From NCBI GenBank assembly GCA_016935715.1, contig JAFGQJ010000036.1, forward strand, positions 1-10,105: a stretch of 10,105 nt of DNA, written 5' to 3'. The notes beneath the pieces were generated by a model. It was given only the letters and a program-made list of their open reading frames with translations, did no database searches and was not told the DNA's origin. Below are positions 1 to 6,466 of this stretch, in pieces; position 1 is the stretch's first letter; each line of letters starts with the position of its first letter. A program made the position numbers and the translations under genes. This stretch comes from Spirochaetales bacterium. GTDB taxonomy: Bacteria; Spirochaetota; Spirochaetia; SZUA-6; DRHE01.

Positions 1-6
1 ACGCAA

Positions 7-447
7 ATGAGATTGACGACAAAAGGAAGATACGGCGTGAGGGCCGTGCTCAACCTGGCACTGCAGGACAACAACCGCCCAACCTCGATCAGCCAAATTT
101 CCAAAGAGGAAGACCTGTCCCCGGAGTTCCTGGAGCAGATCTTCTTCAAGCTGAAGAAGGCCGGCCTCATCCGATCGGTGCGAGGTCCCAAGGGAGGGTT
201 CGTGCTCAATTGGAAGCCCTCCGAGTTGACCATCAGGGCGATTCTCGACGCGGTGGGAGAGTCGATCAACCCGGCTCCCTGCACTGACGGAACGACCAAC
301 CCCTGCCCGCGGGTGAACGACTGCGCGCTGGCTCCCGTATGGAAGGAATTCCACCAGGTGATCGAAAAACACCTTGACGGCATCAGCCTGAAAGATATCA
401 TCGAAAACAAAAAAACCGCCGCCGCCCTGGGATTACCGCCTGTCTGA
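7..447 (+). CDS. Rrf2-family transcriptional regulator, probable Fe-S sensor
   Basis: This 146-aa DNA-binding regulator has the usual Rrf2/IscR length. Residues 1-18 match the family's N-terminal start (MRLTTKGRYGVRAVLNLA), so ATG at 7 is the natural start even though only six bases upstream are visible and no ribosome binding site can be judged. A winged helix follows: a recognition-helix region near residues 28-55 (SISQISKEEDLSPEFLEQIF) and the wing with the family motif RGPKGGF at 59-65. Cysteines C92, C100 and C106 sit where IscR and NsrR carry their cluster-ligating cysteines. The His found three residues after the last cysteine in IscR is Ala here, so the fourth ligand is not apparent. 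By family knowledge it would sense iron-sulfur status, NO or redox stress. Its targets cannot be told from this window. The gene end overlaps the convergent hydrolase gene by 15 bp. Confidence 0.93.
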   Translation: MRLTTKGRYGVRAVLNLALQDNNRPTSISQISKEEDLSPEFLEQIFFKLKKAGLIRSVRGPKGGFVLNWKPSELTIRAILDAVGESINPAPCTDGTTNPCPRVNDCALAPVWKEFHQVIEKHLDGISLKDIIENKKTAAALGLPPV

Positions 448-1326
448 ATCAGCTCCGGGCTCCGGCAGGGAGAAACGGCTTCCGACCGAGAGCCGGTGGA
501 AGCGCTCTGCGAATGCGCCGCGCAGGCTGCACAGCGCATCGAATCCCGTACAGTGCCCGGCGATCACCATCCCGGGTTGCATGCTTTTCAGATAATCGAC
601 GCTTTTCTCGATCCGCCGGGCGTCCGCATGAAGCAGGTGCAGTCCCCCCACGATGGCCCACAGCGGTACGCCGGGAAACAGGGAACGGACCGCGTCGAGG
701 GTGTTCACGATCCCGCTGTGGCAGCAGCCCGTGATCACCACCAGGCCCTTCCCGGTCTCGAGGATCAGCGCCTGATCGTCGACCAGATCGTCCGGCTGCC
801 TCAGATCCGGATCGAGATAGTAGCCCTTGTCCACCTCCTCGAAAGGACAGTTGCGGGGCACCTCCCCGCTGAGCCAGATCTCCGGGCGGATCTCCAGGGG
901 CTCCCGGTTCATCGTGAGCCTGACTCCCCTTTTCTGCAGACCCGTCAGTCCCAGGGGATAGGGAAACCCGATCATCTGTCCCGGCGGTAGATCCGCCTTC
1001 GGCGCTCCGCCGCCTCCACTCTTCCCGTAAGACTGACCGAAGGCTTTTGGATGTGCGAAGATCGCCGGCACGTCGGAGTACAGATCGATCAGGAACTCCA
1101 CTCCTCCGGTGTGATCGTAGTGGTTGTGGCTCAACACCAGGACATCGAGCTCATTGAGATGAAGTCCGAGATTCTTGGCGTTTCCAAGGAACAGGGCGGA
1201 TGCGCCCGTATCGAAGAGGATGCGGCAACCGTCGGCTTCGATATACAGTGAAAGTCCGTGCTCCGCGCGCATCCTGGCCGCATGGACCGTATCCTCGACA
1301 AGCACCGTGATGTTGACGGTTTTCAT
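433..1326 (-). CDS. MBL-fold metallo-hydrolase (COG1237 type)
   Basis: A 297-aa cytosolic metallo-beta-lactamase-fold hydrolase with no signal peptide. The metal site is visible: HNHYDH at residues 67-72 (H67, H69, D71, H72), a GCCHSG segment with H203, and a C-terminal AGHCTG with H258. The phrase VGGLHLLHAD around residues 226-235 together with the GHCTG ending is typical of COG1237, whose archaeal members are annotated as dihydropteridine-related RFAP synthases. The bacterial substrate is generally unknown, so I assign no specific reaction. The reading frame is open further upstream to 1389, but ATG at 1324-1326 is preceded at 6 nt by a purine-rich GAGAGGAAG, and the protein then starts with a normal first beta-strand (MKTVNITVLVED). 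The gene converges on the Rrf2 gene with a 15-bp overlap, so the two are not co-transcribed. Confidence 0.9.
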   Translation of the reverse strand: MKTVNITVLVEDTVHAARMRAEHGLSLYIEADGCRILFDTGASALFLGNAKNLGLHLNELDVLVLSHNHYDHTGGVEFLIDLYSDVPAIFAHPKAFGQSYGKSGGGGAPKADLPPGQMIGFPYPLGLTGLQKRGVRLTMNREPLEIRPEIWLSGEVPRNCPFEEVDKGYYLDPDLRQPDDLVDDQALILETGKGLVVITGCCHSGIVNTLDAVRSLFPGVPLWAIVGGLHLLHADARRIEKSVDYLKSMQPGMVIAGHCTGFDALCSLRGAFAERFHRLSVGSRFSLPEPGADSDRR

Positions 1327-1332
1327 GGATGA

Positions 1333-1341
1333 CTTCCTCTC
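1333..1341 (-). promoter_or_regulatory. Ribosome binding site of the MBL hydrolase gene
   Basis: On the minus strand this reads GAGAGGAAG, six bases before ATG at 1326. It decides the start: two in-frame ATGs further upstream (1344 and 1389) lack a comparable site at proper spacing, and the ATG at 1344 overlaps this site. Confidence 0.6.
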
Positions 1342-1342
1342 C

Positions 1343-1370
1343 ATGATGAACCGTTTTCGGTGTTTGTCAA
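1343..1370 (-). promoter_or_regulatory. Candidate sigma70-type promoter for the MBL hydrolase gene
   Basis: On the minus strand a perfect -35 hexamer TTGACA lies at 1370-1365. After 16 bp comes CATCAT at 1348-1343, matching TATAAT at four of six positions. The predicted transcript would start near 1336, leaving only about ten leader bases and running into the ribosome binding site, so either the -10 assignment is slightly off or the leader is extremely short. The -35 is convincing; the -10 is weak. Confidence 0.35.
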
Positions 1371-1407
1371 GCTTCCCGCCGCAGATCACCGAAGCGGATT
1401 GACTATG

Positions 1408-1421
1408 TCAGAGAGCTCTGA
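1408..1421. promoter_or_regulatory. 14-bp inverted repeat, possible operator
   Basis: The sequence TCAGAG-AG-CTCTGA is an inverted repeat with perfect 6-bp arms and a 2-bp centre. It lies in the gap between the MBL hydrolase promoter (minus strand) and the PgeF-like remnant (plus strand), where a repressor or activator site would be expected. No partner protein can be named. A second copy was not found in this window, apart from the partial match TGTCAGAGCT near 4261 at the EF-G start, which is probably chance. Confidence 0.25.
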
Positions 1422-1438
1422 TTGAATGATCTGCGACC

Positions 1439-1690
1439 ATGAGGGCATTCGAACTCGACCCGGCTCCCCGGCGGGAATCCGCCGGGATCCCGCTGGATCC
1501 GCCGGAGCGGTACTCCGGCTCCCAGGCTGCGATTGCGGGCCTGCGGTGCTCGATCAGCCTGAAACGGGCCGGGGACATGGGCGGGAGCGGCGACTGCACG
1601 GCCTGCACGCCGCAGCTGGTCTCCTACAGGAGAGATGGACCGGCATTCGACCACATGCTGGTCTGCGTTGGAGTGACGGGAGATGAATAG
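1439..1690 (+). pseudogene. pgeF: C-terminal remnant of a PgeF/YfiH laccase-domain protein
   Basis: An 83-aa frame with GC-rich third positions and a protein-like composition, so it has coding character. Residues 52-67 (DCTACTPQLVSYRRDG) match the C-terminal signature of the PgeF/YfiH/LACC1 family: Cys-Thr followed by a serine-tyrosine-Arg-Arg-Asp-Gly strand. The preceding helix-strand (residues 24-50) fits the segment before that signature. Family members are about 240-260 aa, and their zinc-binding His/Cys/His active site lies in the missing N-terminal two thirds. An in-frame TGA at 1427 and lack of a Shine-Dalgarno site before ATG 1439 indicate that nothing more is attached. I read it as a truncated gene, inactive as the enzyme (nucleoside phosphorolysis, or the reported peptidoglycan-editing role). 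It overlaps the argS start by 8 bp, as though it was once the upstream gene of an operon. A translated small protein of other function is less likely. Confidence 0.55.
1467..1486. repeat. Perfect 8-bp-stem hairpin inside the PgeF remnant
   Basis: The arms CCCGGCGG (1467-1474) and CCGCCGGG (1479-1486) are exact reverse complements around a GAAT loop. ATCCGCCGG recurs 20 bp later (1477-1485 and 1497-1505), so the block is repetitive. It could be a structure in the argS upstream transcript, but no U-tract follows, so it is not a standard terminator. Confidence 0.4.
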
Positions 1691-3443
1691 ACACAGACAG
1701 AGATGGAGAGAGATCATCCGCGAAGCGGTCCAGCAGGAGGCCGGAGCTCCCGTGGAAGCCGGTGCGGTGATCATCGAAAATCCCCCGAGAGCCGATCTCG
1801 GCGATCTGGCTTTCCCCATGTTTCCCTATGCCCCGCTCATGAAGAAATCTCCCAGGGAAATTGCCGAGCGAATCGCCGGCCGGATTTCCCGGCGGCTCGA
1901 GGATCGACCGGCCGCCGGGGGGGAGCGGCTGGAGGTCCAGGGGCCGTACCTGAACGTGCACCTGGATCGGCCCGCGGTCACCGCCGAGGTGATCGGCGAT
2001 ATCCTGAAGCGCGTGGATCTTTACGGACAGGGCGAAGAGCTTGGCGGCCGGCGGATCATCGTGGAGTTTTCCGCACCGAACACCAACAAGCCGCTGCACC
2101 TCGGCCACCTGCGCAACGACTCCCTGGGAATGAGCGTCTCCAGGATCCTGTCTTCCCTGGGCGCCGAAGTATTGCGGGTCAACCTGATCAATGATCGGGG
2201 CGTGCACATCTGCAAGTCCATGGCGGCCTACCAGCGTTTCGGAGACGGGGTGACTCCCGCCGAGCGCGGACAGAAAGGAGACCACCTGGTCGGGGATTTC
2301 TACGTGCGCTTCGCCGAGTGGGCCAGGCAGGATCCGCAGGCGGAGGAGGTGGCGCGGCGGATGCTGCAGGCCTGGGAGAACGGGGACCCGGAGGTACGGG
2401 AGCTCTGGCAGCGCATGAATCAATGGGCGATCCGCGGCATCGAGCAGACCTACAGGAGAACCGGCGTCAAATTCGAGAGGATCTACCTGGAGAGCGAGAC
2501 CTACCTGCTCGGGCGCAGGATCGTCGAGCTGGGGCTGGAGAGGAAGGTGTTCTACCGGGAGGAGGACGGGTCGGTCTGGATCGATCTGGGCGGGCAGAAC
2601 CTGGACAAGAAGGTGCTGCTGAGAAGCGACGGGACCTCGGTGTACCTGACCCAGGATCTGGGAACGGCGGTGCAGAGGTACAAGGATCAGCCTTTCGACA
2701 GAATGATCTACGTGGTGGGCAACGAGCAACGCTACCACTTCCAGGTCCTGTTCAAGATCCTGGAGCTGCTGGGATATCCCTGGGCGGAGAATCTCTTCCA
2801 TCTGGCCTACGGCATGGTCAATCTGCCCGAAGGCAAGATGAAATCCCGGGAGGGAACCGTGGTGGATGCGGATGATCTGCTGGACGACCTGCAGCGCATG
2901 GCCGAGGAGGAGATCCGGGAGAAGGAGCGGGAGAGCGAGGTGGGGGACCTGCGGGCAACCGCGGAAAAAGTCGCCCTCGGTGCCCTGAACTACTACCTGC
3001 TTCAGCCTTCGCCGTACAAGGACATGATCTTCGATCCCAGGAAATCCCTCTCCTTTTCGGGCAACACCGGCCCCTACCTGCAGTATACGGGAGCGCGCAT
3101 ATCCAGCATGCTGCGGAAGTTCAACGAGCGCGCTGAAAAGTTCCGCGCCGGCGCCTTCGAGCCCGGGATCCTCGACCAGAGCGACGAGTGGCTGATCGTG
3201 AAGCAGCTGGCCGCCTATCCCGAGAGCGTGCGTCAGGCCGCCGACCAGCTGAATCCCTCAGTCATCGCCACCGCCCTTTTCGAGCTGGCCCAGACGTTCA
3301 GCCACTACTACCACGACAATCCGGTGCTGCACAACGAGGATCCCGATCTGGTGGTCAGCCGCATCACCCTGGCTCAGGCAGTCCGCCAGGTGCTGTACAA
3401 TGGAATGCGCCTCATCGGAGTTCCCTTTCTCGATCGGATGTAG
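1683..3443 (+). CDS. argS: Arginine--tRNA ligase (ArgRS)
   Basis: A 586-aa class I aminoacyl-tRNA synthetase that charges tRNA-Arg with arginine using ATP, in the cytosol. Length fits bacterial ArgRS. In order: an N-terminal tRNA D-loop-recognising domain (about 1-115); the HIGH signature as HLGH at 139-142 in the ArgRS-typical context NKPLHLGHLRND; the catalytic core with NLINDRGVHICKSM at 167-180; the KMSKS loop as KMKSREG at 385-391 followed by the usual TVVDADDLLDDL; and the C-terminal anticodon-binding DALR helical domain starting at GNTGPYLQYTGARI (460-473). ATG at 1683 is preceded by GGAG nine bases upstream. The start overlaps the PgeF-like remnant and the stop lies inside the 3' end of the convergent CAP-domain gene (32-bp overlap). 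No promoter is obvious immediately upstream, so transcription may begin in the 1390-1440 region. Confidence 0.97.
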   Translation: MNRHRQRWREIIREAVQQEAGAPVEAGAVIIENPPRADLGDLAFPMFPYAPLMKKSPREIAERIAGRISRRLEDRPAAGGERLEVQGPYLNVHLDRPAVTAEVIGDILKRVDLYGQGEELGGRRIIVEFSAPNTNKPLHLGHLRNDSLGMSVSRILSSLGAEVLRVNLINDRGVHICKSMAAYQRFGDGVTPAERGQKGDHLVGDFYVRFAEWARQDPQAEEVARRMLQAWENGDPEVRELWQRMNQWAIRGIEQTYRRTGVKFERIYLESETYLLGRRIVELGLERKVFYREEDGSVWIDLGGQNLDKKVLLRSDGTSVYLTQDLGTAVQRYKDQPFDRMIYVVGNEQRYHFQVLFKILELLGYPWAENLFHLAYGMVNLPEGKMKSREGTVVDADDLLDDLQRMAEEEIREKERESEVGDLRATAEKVALGALNYYLLQPSPYKDMIFDPRKSLSFSGNTGPYLQYTGARISSMLRKFNERAEKFRAGAFEPGILDQSDEWLIVKQLAAYPESVRQAADQLNPSVIATALFELAQTFSHYYHDNPVLHNEDPDLVVSRITLAQAVRQVLYNGMRLIGVPFLDRM

Positions 3444-4197
3444 GGGCATCCGCCGGCGAAGCGCGGTTCGCTGCAGCCGCCCGGGCGGGAAAGAAGGTGT
3501 TGGTGATGAGAACCGTGCCGCTGGGCAGCCGGTACCCGAGCCGGTGATACAGCCGCCCCCGGTCTCCCGAAACCCGGAAGGAAAAATCACCGCTGCGGGA
3601 ATCCCAGAGCAGGGTATCGACCTTTTCGACGCCGGAAAGCAGAACCGGCTCGACCGCGTGGCGGGGATTCACCCGGCCGCGGATCAGGTATCCTGAATCG
3701 GAGCAGATGATCTGGAGGGCGTCGATTCGGTGGCTGGTGAACAGCACCACCCAGATCCCGCCGCCTGCCCCGCCGGGCACGCCCGCGGCCCCGCAGTGGG
3801 TCCACAGCGGATTGAACAGCACGTCCCTGTGGCGTCCGCTTGCCTCCCAGGCTTCGAACACGGCGGCAAGATCAGGTCCGCTGCCCAGGATCTCGCCGAC
3901 CAGCACCGTGGTTCCCCCGAAGTCGCGAAAGCGCTCGAGCGCCCGGCGGCCCTGCTCGTCGACGTGGGACAGGACCCCCCTGCGGGCCAGATCGGCGGCG
4001 TAGGCTGCAGCGGTCCGTTCCAGGAGCGGATCCTCCTTCAGCTCCGTCAAGCCCTCCCGGCTGCGCAGCGGATTGGCCATGAGCAGCACGCCGGAGGTGC
4101 CGGGCAGCTGCGCGTACAGCGACGGCACGATGAGCACGGCCGGGAGGGCAAGGAACAGAAGCCGGAGCACCACGATTCTGCAGGCTGCTCTTTTCAT
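3412..4197 (-). CDS. Secreted CAP-domain (SCP-like) protein
   Basis: A 261-aa exported protein. Residues 1-29 form a signal peptide: a positive start (MKRAACR), a leucine-rich core and an Ala at -1 before QLPG. Residues 38-155 look like a bacterial CAP domain: an ANPLRSREGLTELKEDPLLERTA-type opening with helix, then LSHVDEQG with H78, GEIL with E102, and a W..SGRH segment with H123. H78, E102 and H123 are the cavity residues expected for the family. Bacterial CAP proteins are envelope-associated or secreted and mostly of unknown biochemical role. Residues about 156-261 form a second, beta-rich-looking region I do not recognise, ending in a polar tail. The first ATG has no Shine-Dalgarno site, but a TATAAT box sits 15 bp upstream of it, suggesting a very short leader. 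The gene converges on argS with a 32-bp overlap. Confidence 0.8.
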   Translation of the reverse strand: MKRAACRIVVLRLLFLALPAVLIVPSLYAQLPGTSGVLLMANPLRSREGLTELKEDPLLERTAAAYAADLARRGVLSHVDEQGRRALERFRDFGGTTVLVGEILGSGPDLAAVFEAWEASGRHRDVLFNPLWTHCGAAGVPGGAGGGIWVVLFTSHRIDALQIICSDSGYLIRGRVNPRHAVEPVLLSGVEKVDTLLWDSRSGDFSFRVSGDRGRLYHRLGYRLPSGTVLITNTFFPARAAAANRASPADAPTSDRERELR

Positions 4198-4219
4198 AAC
4201 GCGTTGAATGGATTATAAA
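4191..4219 (+). promoter_or_regulatory. Candidate promoter of the spdEFG2-type EF-G gene
   Basis: TTTTCA at 4191-4196 and TATAAA at 4214-4219 are separated by 17 bp, matching the consensus at four and five positions. The start would fall near 4226, about 34 bases before the EF-G start codon. It overlaps the start of the divergent CAP gene, so the two promoters would share DNA. Confidence 0.4.
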
Positions 4220-4241
4220 TTTTGATCTACGGGTCCTCCAA
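4212..4241 (-). promoter_or_regulatory. Candidate promoter of the CAP-domain gene
   Basis: On the minus strand a perfect -10 box TATAAT lies at 4217-4212. Eighteen bases upstream is TTGGAG (4241-4236), a weak -35 sharing TTG with the consensus. Transcription would begin near 4205, leaving fewer than ten bases before ATG at 4197, which agrees with the absence of a Shine-Dalgarno site there. Confidence 0.4.
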
Positions 4242-4259
4242 GGCCCGCCGGGGAGAATG

Positions 4260-6317
4260 ATGTCAGAGCTACAGGATTTTCGCAACATTGGAATCATCGC
4301 ACATATCGACGCGGGCAAGACCACGACCACCGAACGGATCATCTTCTACACGGGCAAGAGCCACCGGATAGGAGAGGTGGACGACGGGGAAGCCACGATG
4401 GACTGGATGGTGCAGGAACAGGAGCGGGGCATCACCATCACAGCCGCGGCCACCACCTGCTTCTGGCGGGACAAACAGATCAACATCATCGACACCCCCG
4501 GGCACGTGGATTTCACGGCGGAGGTCGAACGCTCCATCCGGGTTCTGGACGGTGCGGTGGTCATCTTCTGCGCCGTCGGCGGGGTGGAACCCCAGTCGGA
4601 AACGGTCTGGCACCAGGCCGACCGCTACCGGGTGCCCCGGATTGCCTACATCAACAAGCTGGACCGCATCGGAGCGGATTTCCACGGCGTGGTCCGGGAG
4701 ATGGAGCAGAAACTCGGTGCCAGGCCTCTGATTCTGGAGCTTCCCATCGGCAGGGAGTCCGAGCTGCAGGGGGTCATCGATCTGATAGGCATGAAGGAGC
4801 TGCGCTGGGACCAGAATGACTTCGGTGCAACCATGCTCATCGACGAAATCGACGCCTCCCGGCTGGGGGAGGCCAGGGAGCACCGGCAGAAGATGCTCGA
4901 CCAGCTGTCCACCATCTCCGACGAGCAGGTGTCCAACAAGCTGACCGAGCTGTTCCTGGAGGGGAAGGAGATTCCCGAATCCCTCGTACGCAGCGCCGTA
5001 CGCAAGGGGACTCTGGATCGGAGCTTCGTGCCGGTGCTGTGCGGGGCCTCCCTGAGAAACGTCGGGGTGCAGCCGCTGCTCAACGCGATCGTGGATTTCC
5101 TGCCCGCCCCTGACGAGGTACCCCCGCCGGTCGGCATCCATGCCAAAAAGCAGGATGAGGTGGAAGTCTCCGTCAGGCGAGACGCCCCGCCCCTGGCTCT
5201 GGTCTACAAGATCCAGACCGACCGGGAAGCGGGAAACCTGAGCTACATCCGGATGTACTCCGGGCATCTGCGCAGCGGCACGGCGGTGTACAACATCGAC
5301 AAGCGCAAGCGCGAGCGCATCAACCGACTGCTGCGAATGCATGCCAACCGCTCCGAGCAGCTCCAGGAAATTTTCGCCGGAGACGTGGCCGTGGTGGTCG
5401 GCCTGAAGCTGGCTCAGACCGGGGACACCATCGGCAGCGAGAGCTTTCCCGTGATCCTCGAACCGATGAACTTTCCGGTTCCGGTGATCTCCGTGGCGGT
5501 GGAACCCAAAACCCTGTCCGAGCGGGCCAAGCTGGAGGCGGCGCTGCACCAGCTGGAGAGGGAGGATCCCACCTTCACGGTGCGTGACGACGAGGATACG
5601 GGGCAGCTGATCATCTCCGGGATGGGGGAGCTGCACCTGGAGGTCCTGATGACCCGCGTCATCGACGACTTCAAGGTGGAGGCCAAGGTGGGCAACCCGC
5701 AGGTTTCCTACCGCGAGTCCATAGAAAAAGAGGCCACGCACCGGGAGAAGTATCACAAGCTGATTGCGGGCAAAGAGAACAGCGCCGACATCACCTTGAA
5801 GGTCCGGCGCCTGGAGCGGGGGGCGGGAAACCGCTTCGAGAGCGAGGTCCCGGCCGGGCAGTTGCCCCAGGAGCTGATCGATGCGGTGCGCCGGGGGGTA
5901 AGCGGAGCCTTTTCATCCGGGATCGTCTACGGGTATCCGGTCATCGATATCGGGGTGAGCCTGGCGGCCGGGCAGTACAACCAGAACACCTCGACCGCGC
6001 TGGCCTTCGAGGCGGCAGCGGCTCTCGGCTTCGACGAGGCCTGCCGCAAGGCCGGGCCGGTGCTGCTGGAGCCGATCATGAAGGTTGATATCCTGGTGCC
6101 CAAGGAGTATCTGGGAGAGGTGCTCGGCAATCTCAACATCCGCAAGGCGAATATCCTGCAGATCGACAGCAAGGCCAAGGTGGAGAGTATCCACGCCAAC
6201 GTTCCCCTGGCCACGATGTTCGGCTATTCCACCTCCCTGCGCAGCGCCACCCAGGGCCGGGCCACCTTCACCATGGAGTTCAGCCACTTCGCCCCCCGGG
6301 CGGGATTCGCGGAATAG
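4260..6317 (+). CDS. fusA: Elongation factor G paralog, spdEFG2 (ribosome-recycling) type
   Basis: A 685-aa translational GTPase. The GTPase domain is intact: P-loop AHIDAGKT (14-21), switch I RGIT (56-59), DTPGH with the catalytic His (78-82), and NKLD (132-135). Domains II-V follow, with GQLIISGMGELHLE in domain III and a closing TFTMEFSHF. Overall wording (NIGIIAHIDAGKTTTTERIIFYTGKSH, DWM.QEQERGITI) closely resembles the recycling-only EF-G2 of Borrelia. The domain IV loop that in translocases reads like GG.GQYG is replaced by YHKLIAGKENSAD (498-510), and the DSSE-type motif by NQNTSTALAF, both typical of the EFG2/mtEFG2 side of the family. I therefore infer that it splits post-termination ribosomes with RRF rather than driving translocation. 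Two tandem ATGs exist: 4260 is chosen because GGGGAG lies four bases before it but only one before 4257. It begins a plus-strand pair with the next EF-G. Confidence 0.88.
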   Translation: MSELQDFRNIGIIAHIDAGKTTTTERIIFYTGKSHRIGEVDDGEATMDWMVQEQERGITITAAATTCFWRDKQINIIDTPGHVDFTAEVERSIRVLDGAVVIFCAVGGVEPQSETVWHQADRYRVPRIAYINKLDRIGADFHGVVREMEQKLGARPLILELPIGRESELQGVIDLIGMKELRWDQNDFGATMLIDEIDASRLGEAREHRQKMLDQLSTISDEQVSNKLTELFLEGKEIPESLVRSAVRKGTLDRSFVPVLCGASLRNVGVQPLLNAIVDFLPAPDEVPPPVGIHAKKQDEVEVSVRRDAPPLALVYKIQTDREAGNLSYIRMYSGHLRSGTAVYNIDKRKRERINRLLRMHANRSEQLQEIFAGDVAVVVGLKLAQTGDTIGSESFPVILEPMNFPVPVISVAVEPKTLSERAKLEAALHQLEREDPTFTVRDDEDTGQLIISGMGELHLEVLMTRVIDDFKVEAKVGNPQVSYRESIEKEATHREKYHKLIAGKENSADITLKVRRLERGAGNRFESEVPAGQLPQELIDAVRRGVSGAFSSGIVYGYPVIDIGVSLAAGQYNQNTSTALAFEAAAALGFDEACRKAGPVLLEPIMKVDILVPKEYLGEVLGNLNIRKANILQIDSKAKVESIHANVPLATMFGYSTSLRSATQGRATFTMEFSHFAPRAGFAE

Positions 6318-6396
6318 CAGACTCGACCAGCACGTTTGAGATGGGTTCGCTTCACCGACGCCGTTCCGGCGCGCGGGCGTACCGGCGGGGTGCGCG

Positions 6397-6426
6397 TTGA
6401 CAAAGCCGGGCCCTGTTCTGTATATT
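6397..6426 (+). promoter_or_regulatory. Sigma70-type promoter of the EF-G II gene
   Basis: A perfect -35 TTGACA (6397-6402), an 18-bp spacer and a -10 TATATT (6421-6426, five of six) lie in the 149-bp gap between the two EF-G genes. Transcription should start near 6433, giving a leader of about 34 bases that contains the ribosome binding site. This is the strongest promoter in the window and shows that the second EF-G need not depend on read-through from the first. Confidence 0.7.
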
Positions 6427-6452
6427 GGGGGCATTCCCGCACAACATCGTAC

Positions 6453-6458
6453 AAGGAG
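6453..6458 (+). promoter_or_regulatory. Ribosome binding site of the EF-G II gene
   Basis: AAGGAG lies eight bases before ATG at 6467. It fixes the start there. An in-frame TTG at 6425 is open, but it overlaps the -10 box and would not be transcribed from the promoter described above. Confidence 0.8.
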
Positions 6459-6466
6459 CGCGAGAA

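Noticed and set aside
1327..1389. An N-terminal extension of the MBL hydrolase to ATG 1389
   Set aside because: The extra 21 residues are basic and unlike the family start, cover the candidate -35 and -10 boxes, and lack a ribosome binding site.
1426..1686. An 86-codon plus-strand frame starting at ATG 1426, overlapping the PgeF remnant
   Set aside because: It ends in a tempting ATGA overlap with argS, but its Gly/Arg/Pro-rich translation looks out of frame, and the neighbouring frame carries the PgeF signature and better codon use.
1554..2801. A 415-codon minus-strand open frame over argS
   Set aside because: Same antisense shadow effect: proline-, histidine- and glutamine-rich translation, no ribosome binding site and no recognisable domain, lying opposite confirmed argS motifs.
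4269..5756. A 495-codon open frame on the minus strand inside the spdEFG2 gene
   Set aside because: It mirrors the plus-strand EF-G, whose GTPase motifs are unmistakable. Long antisense frames are expected in GC-rich, GC3-biased genes, and the translation is His/Leu/Gln-rich with no domain.
6359..6371. A hairpin CGCCG-TTC-CGGCG after the spdEFG2 gene as a terminator
   Set aside because: Only five base pairs, no following T-run, and it lies 40 bases past the stop in generally GC-rich DNA.
6425..6466. A longer EF-G II protein starting at TTG 6425
   Set aside because: The TTG overlaps the -10 box TATATT and has no Shine-Dalgarno site, whereas ATG 6467 has AAGGAG at eight bases and begins a normal EF-G N-terminus.
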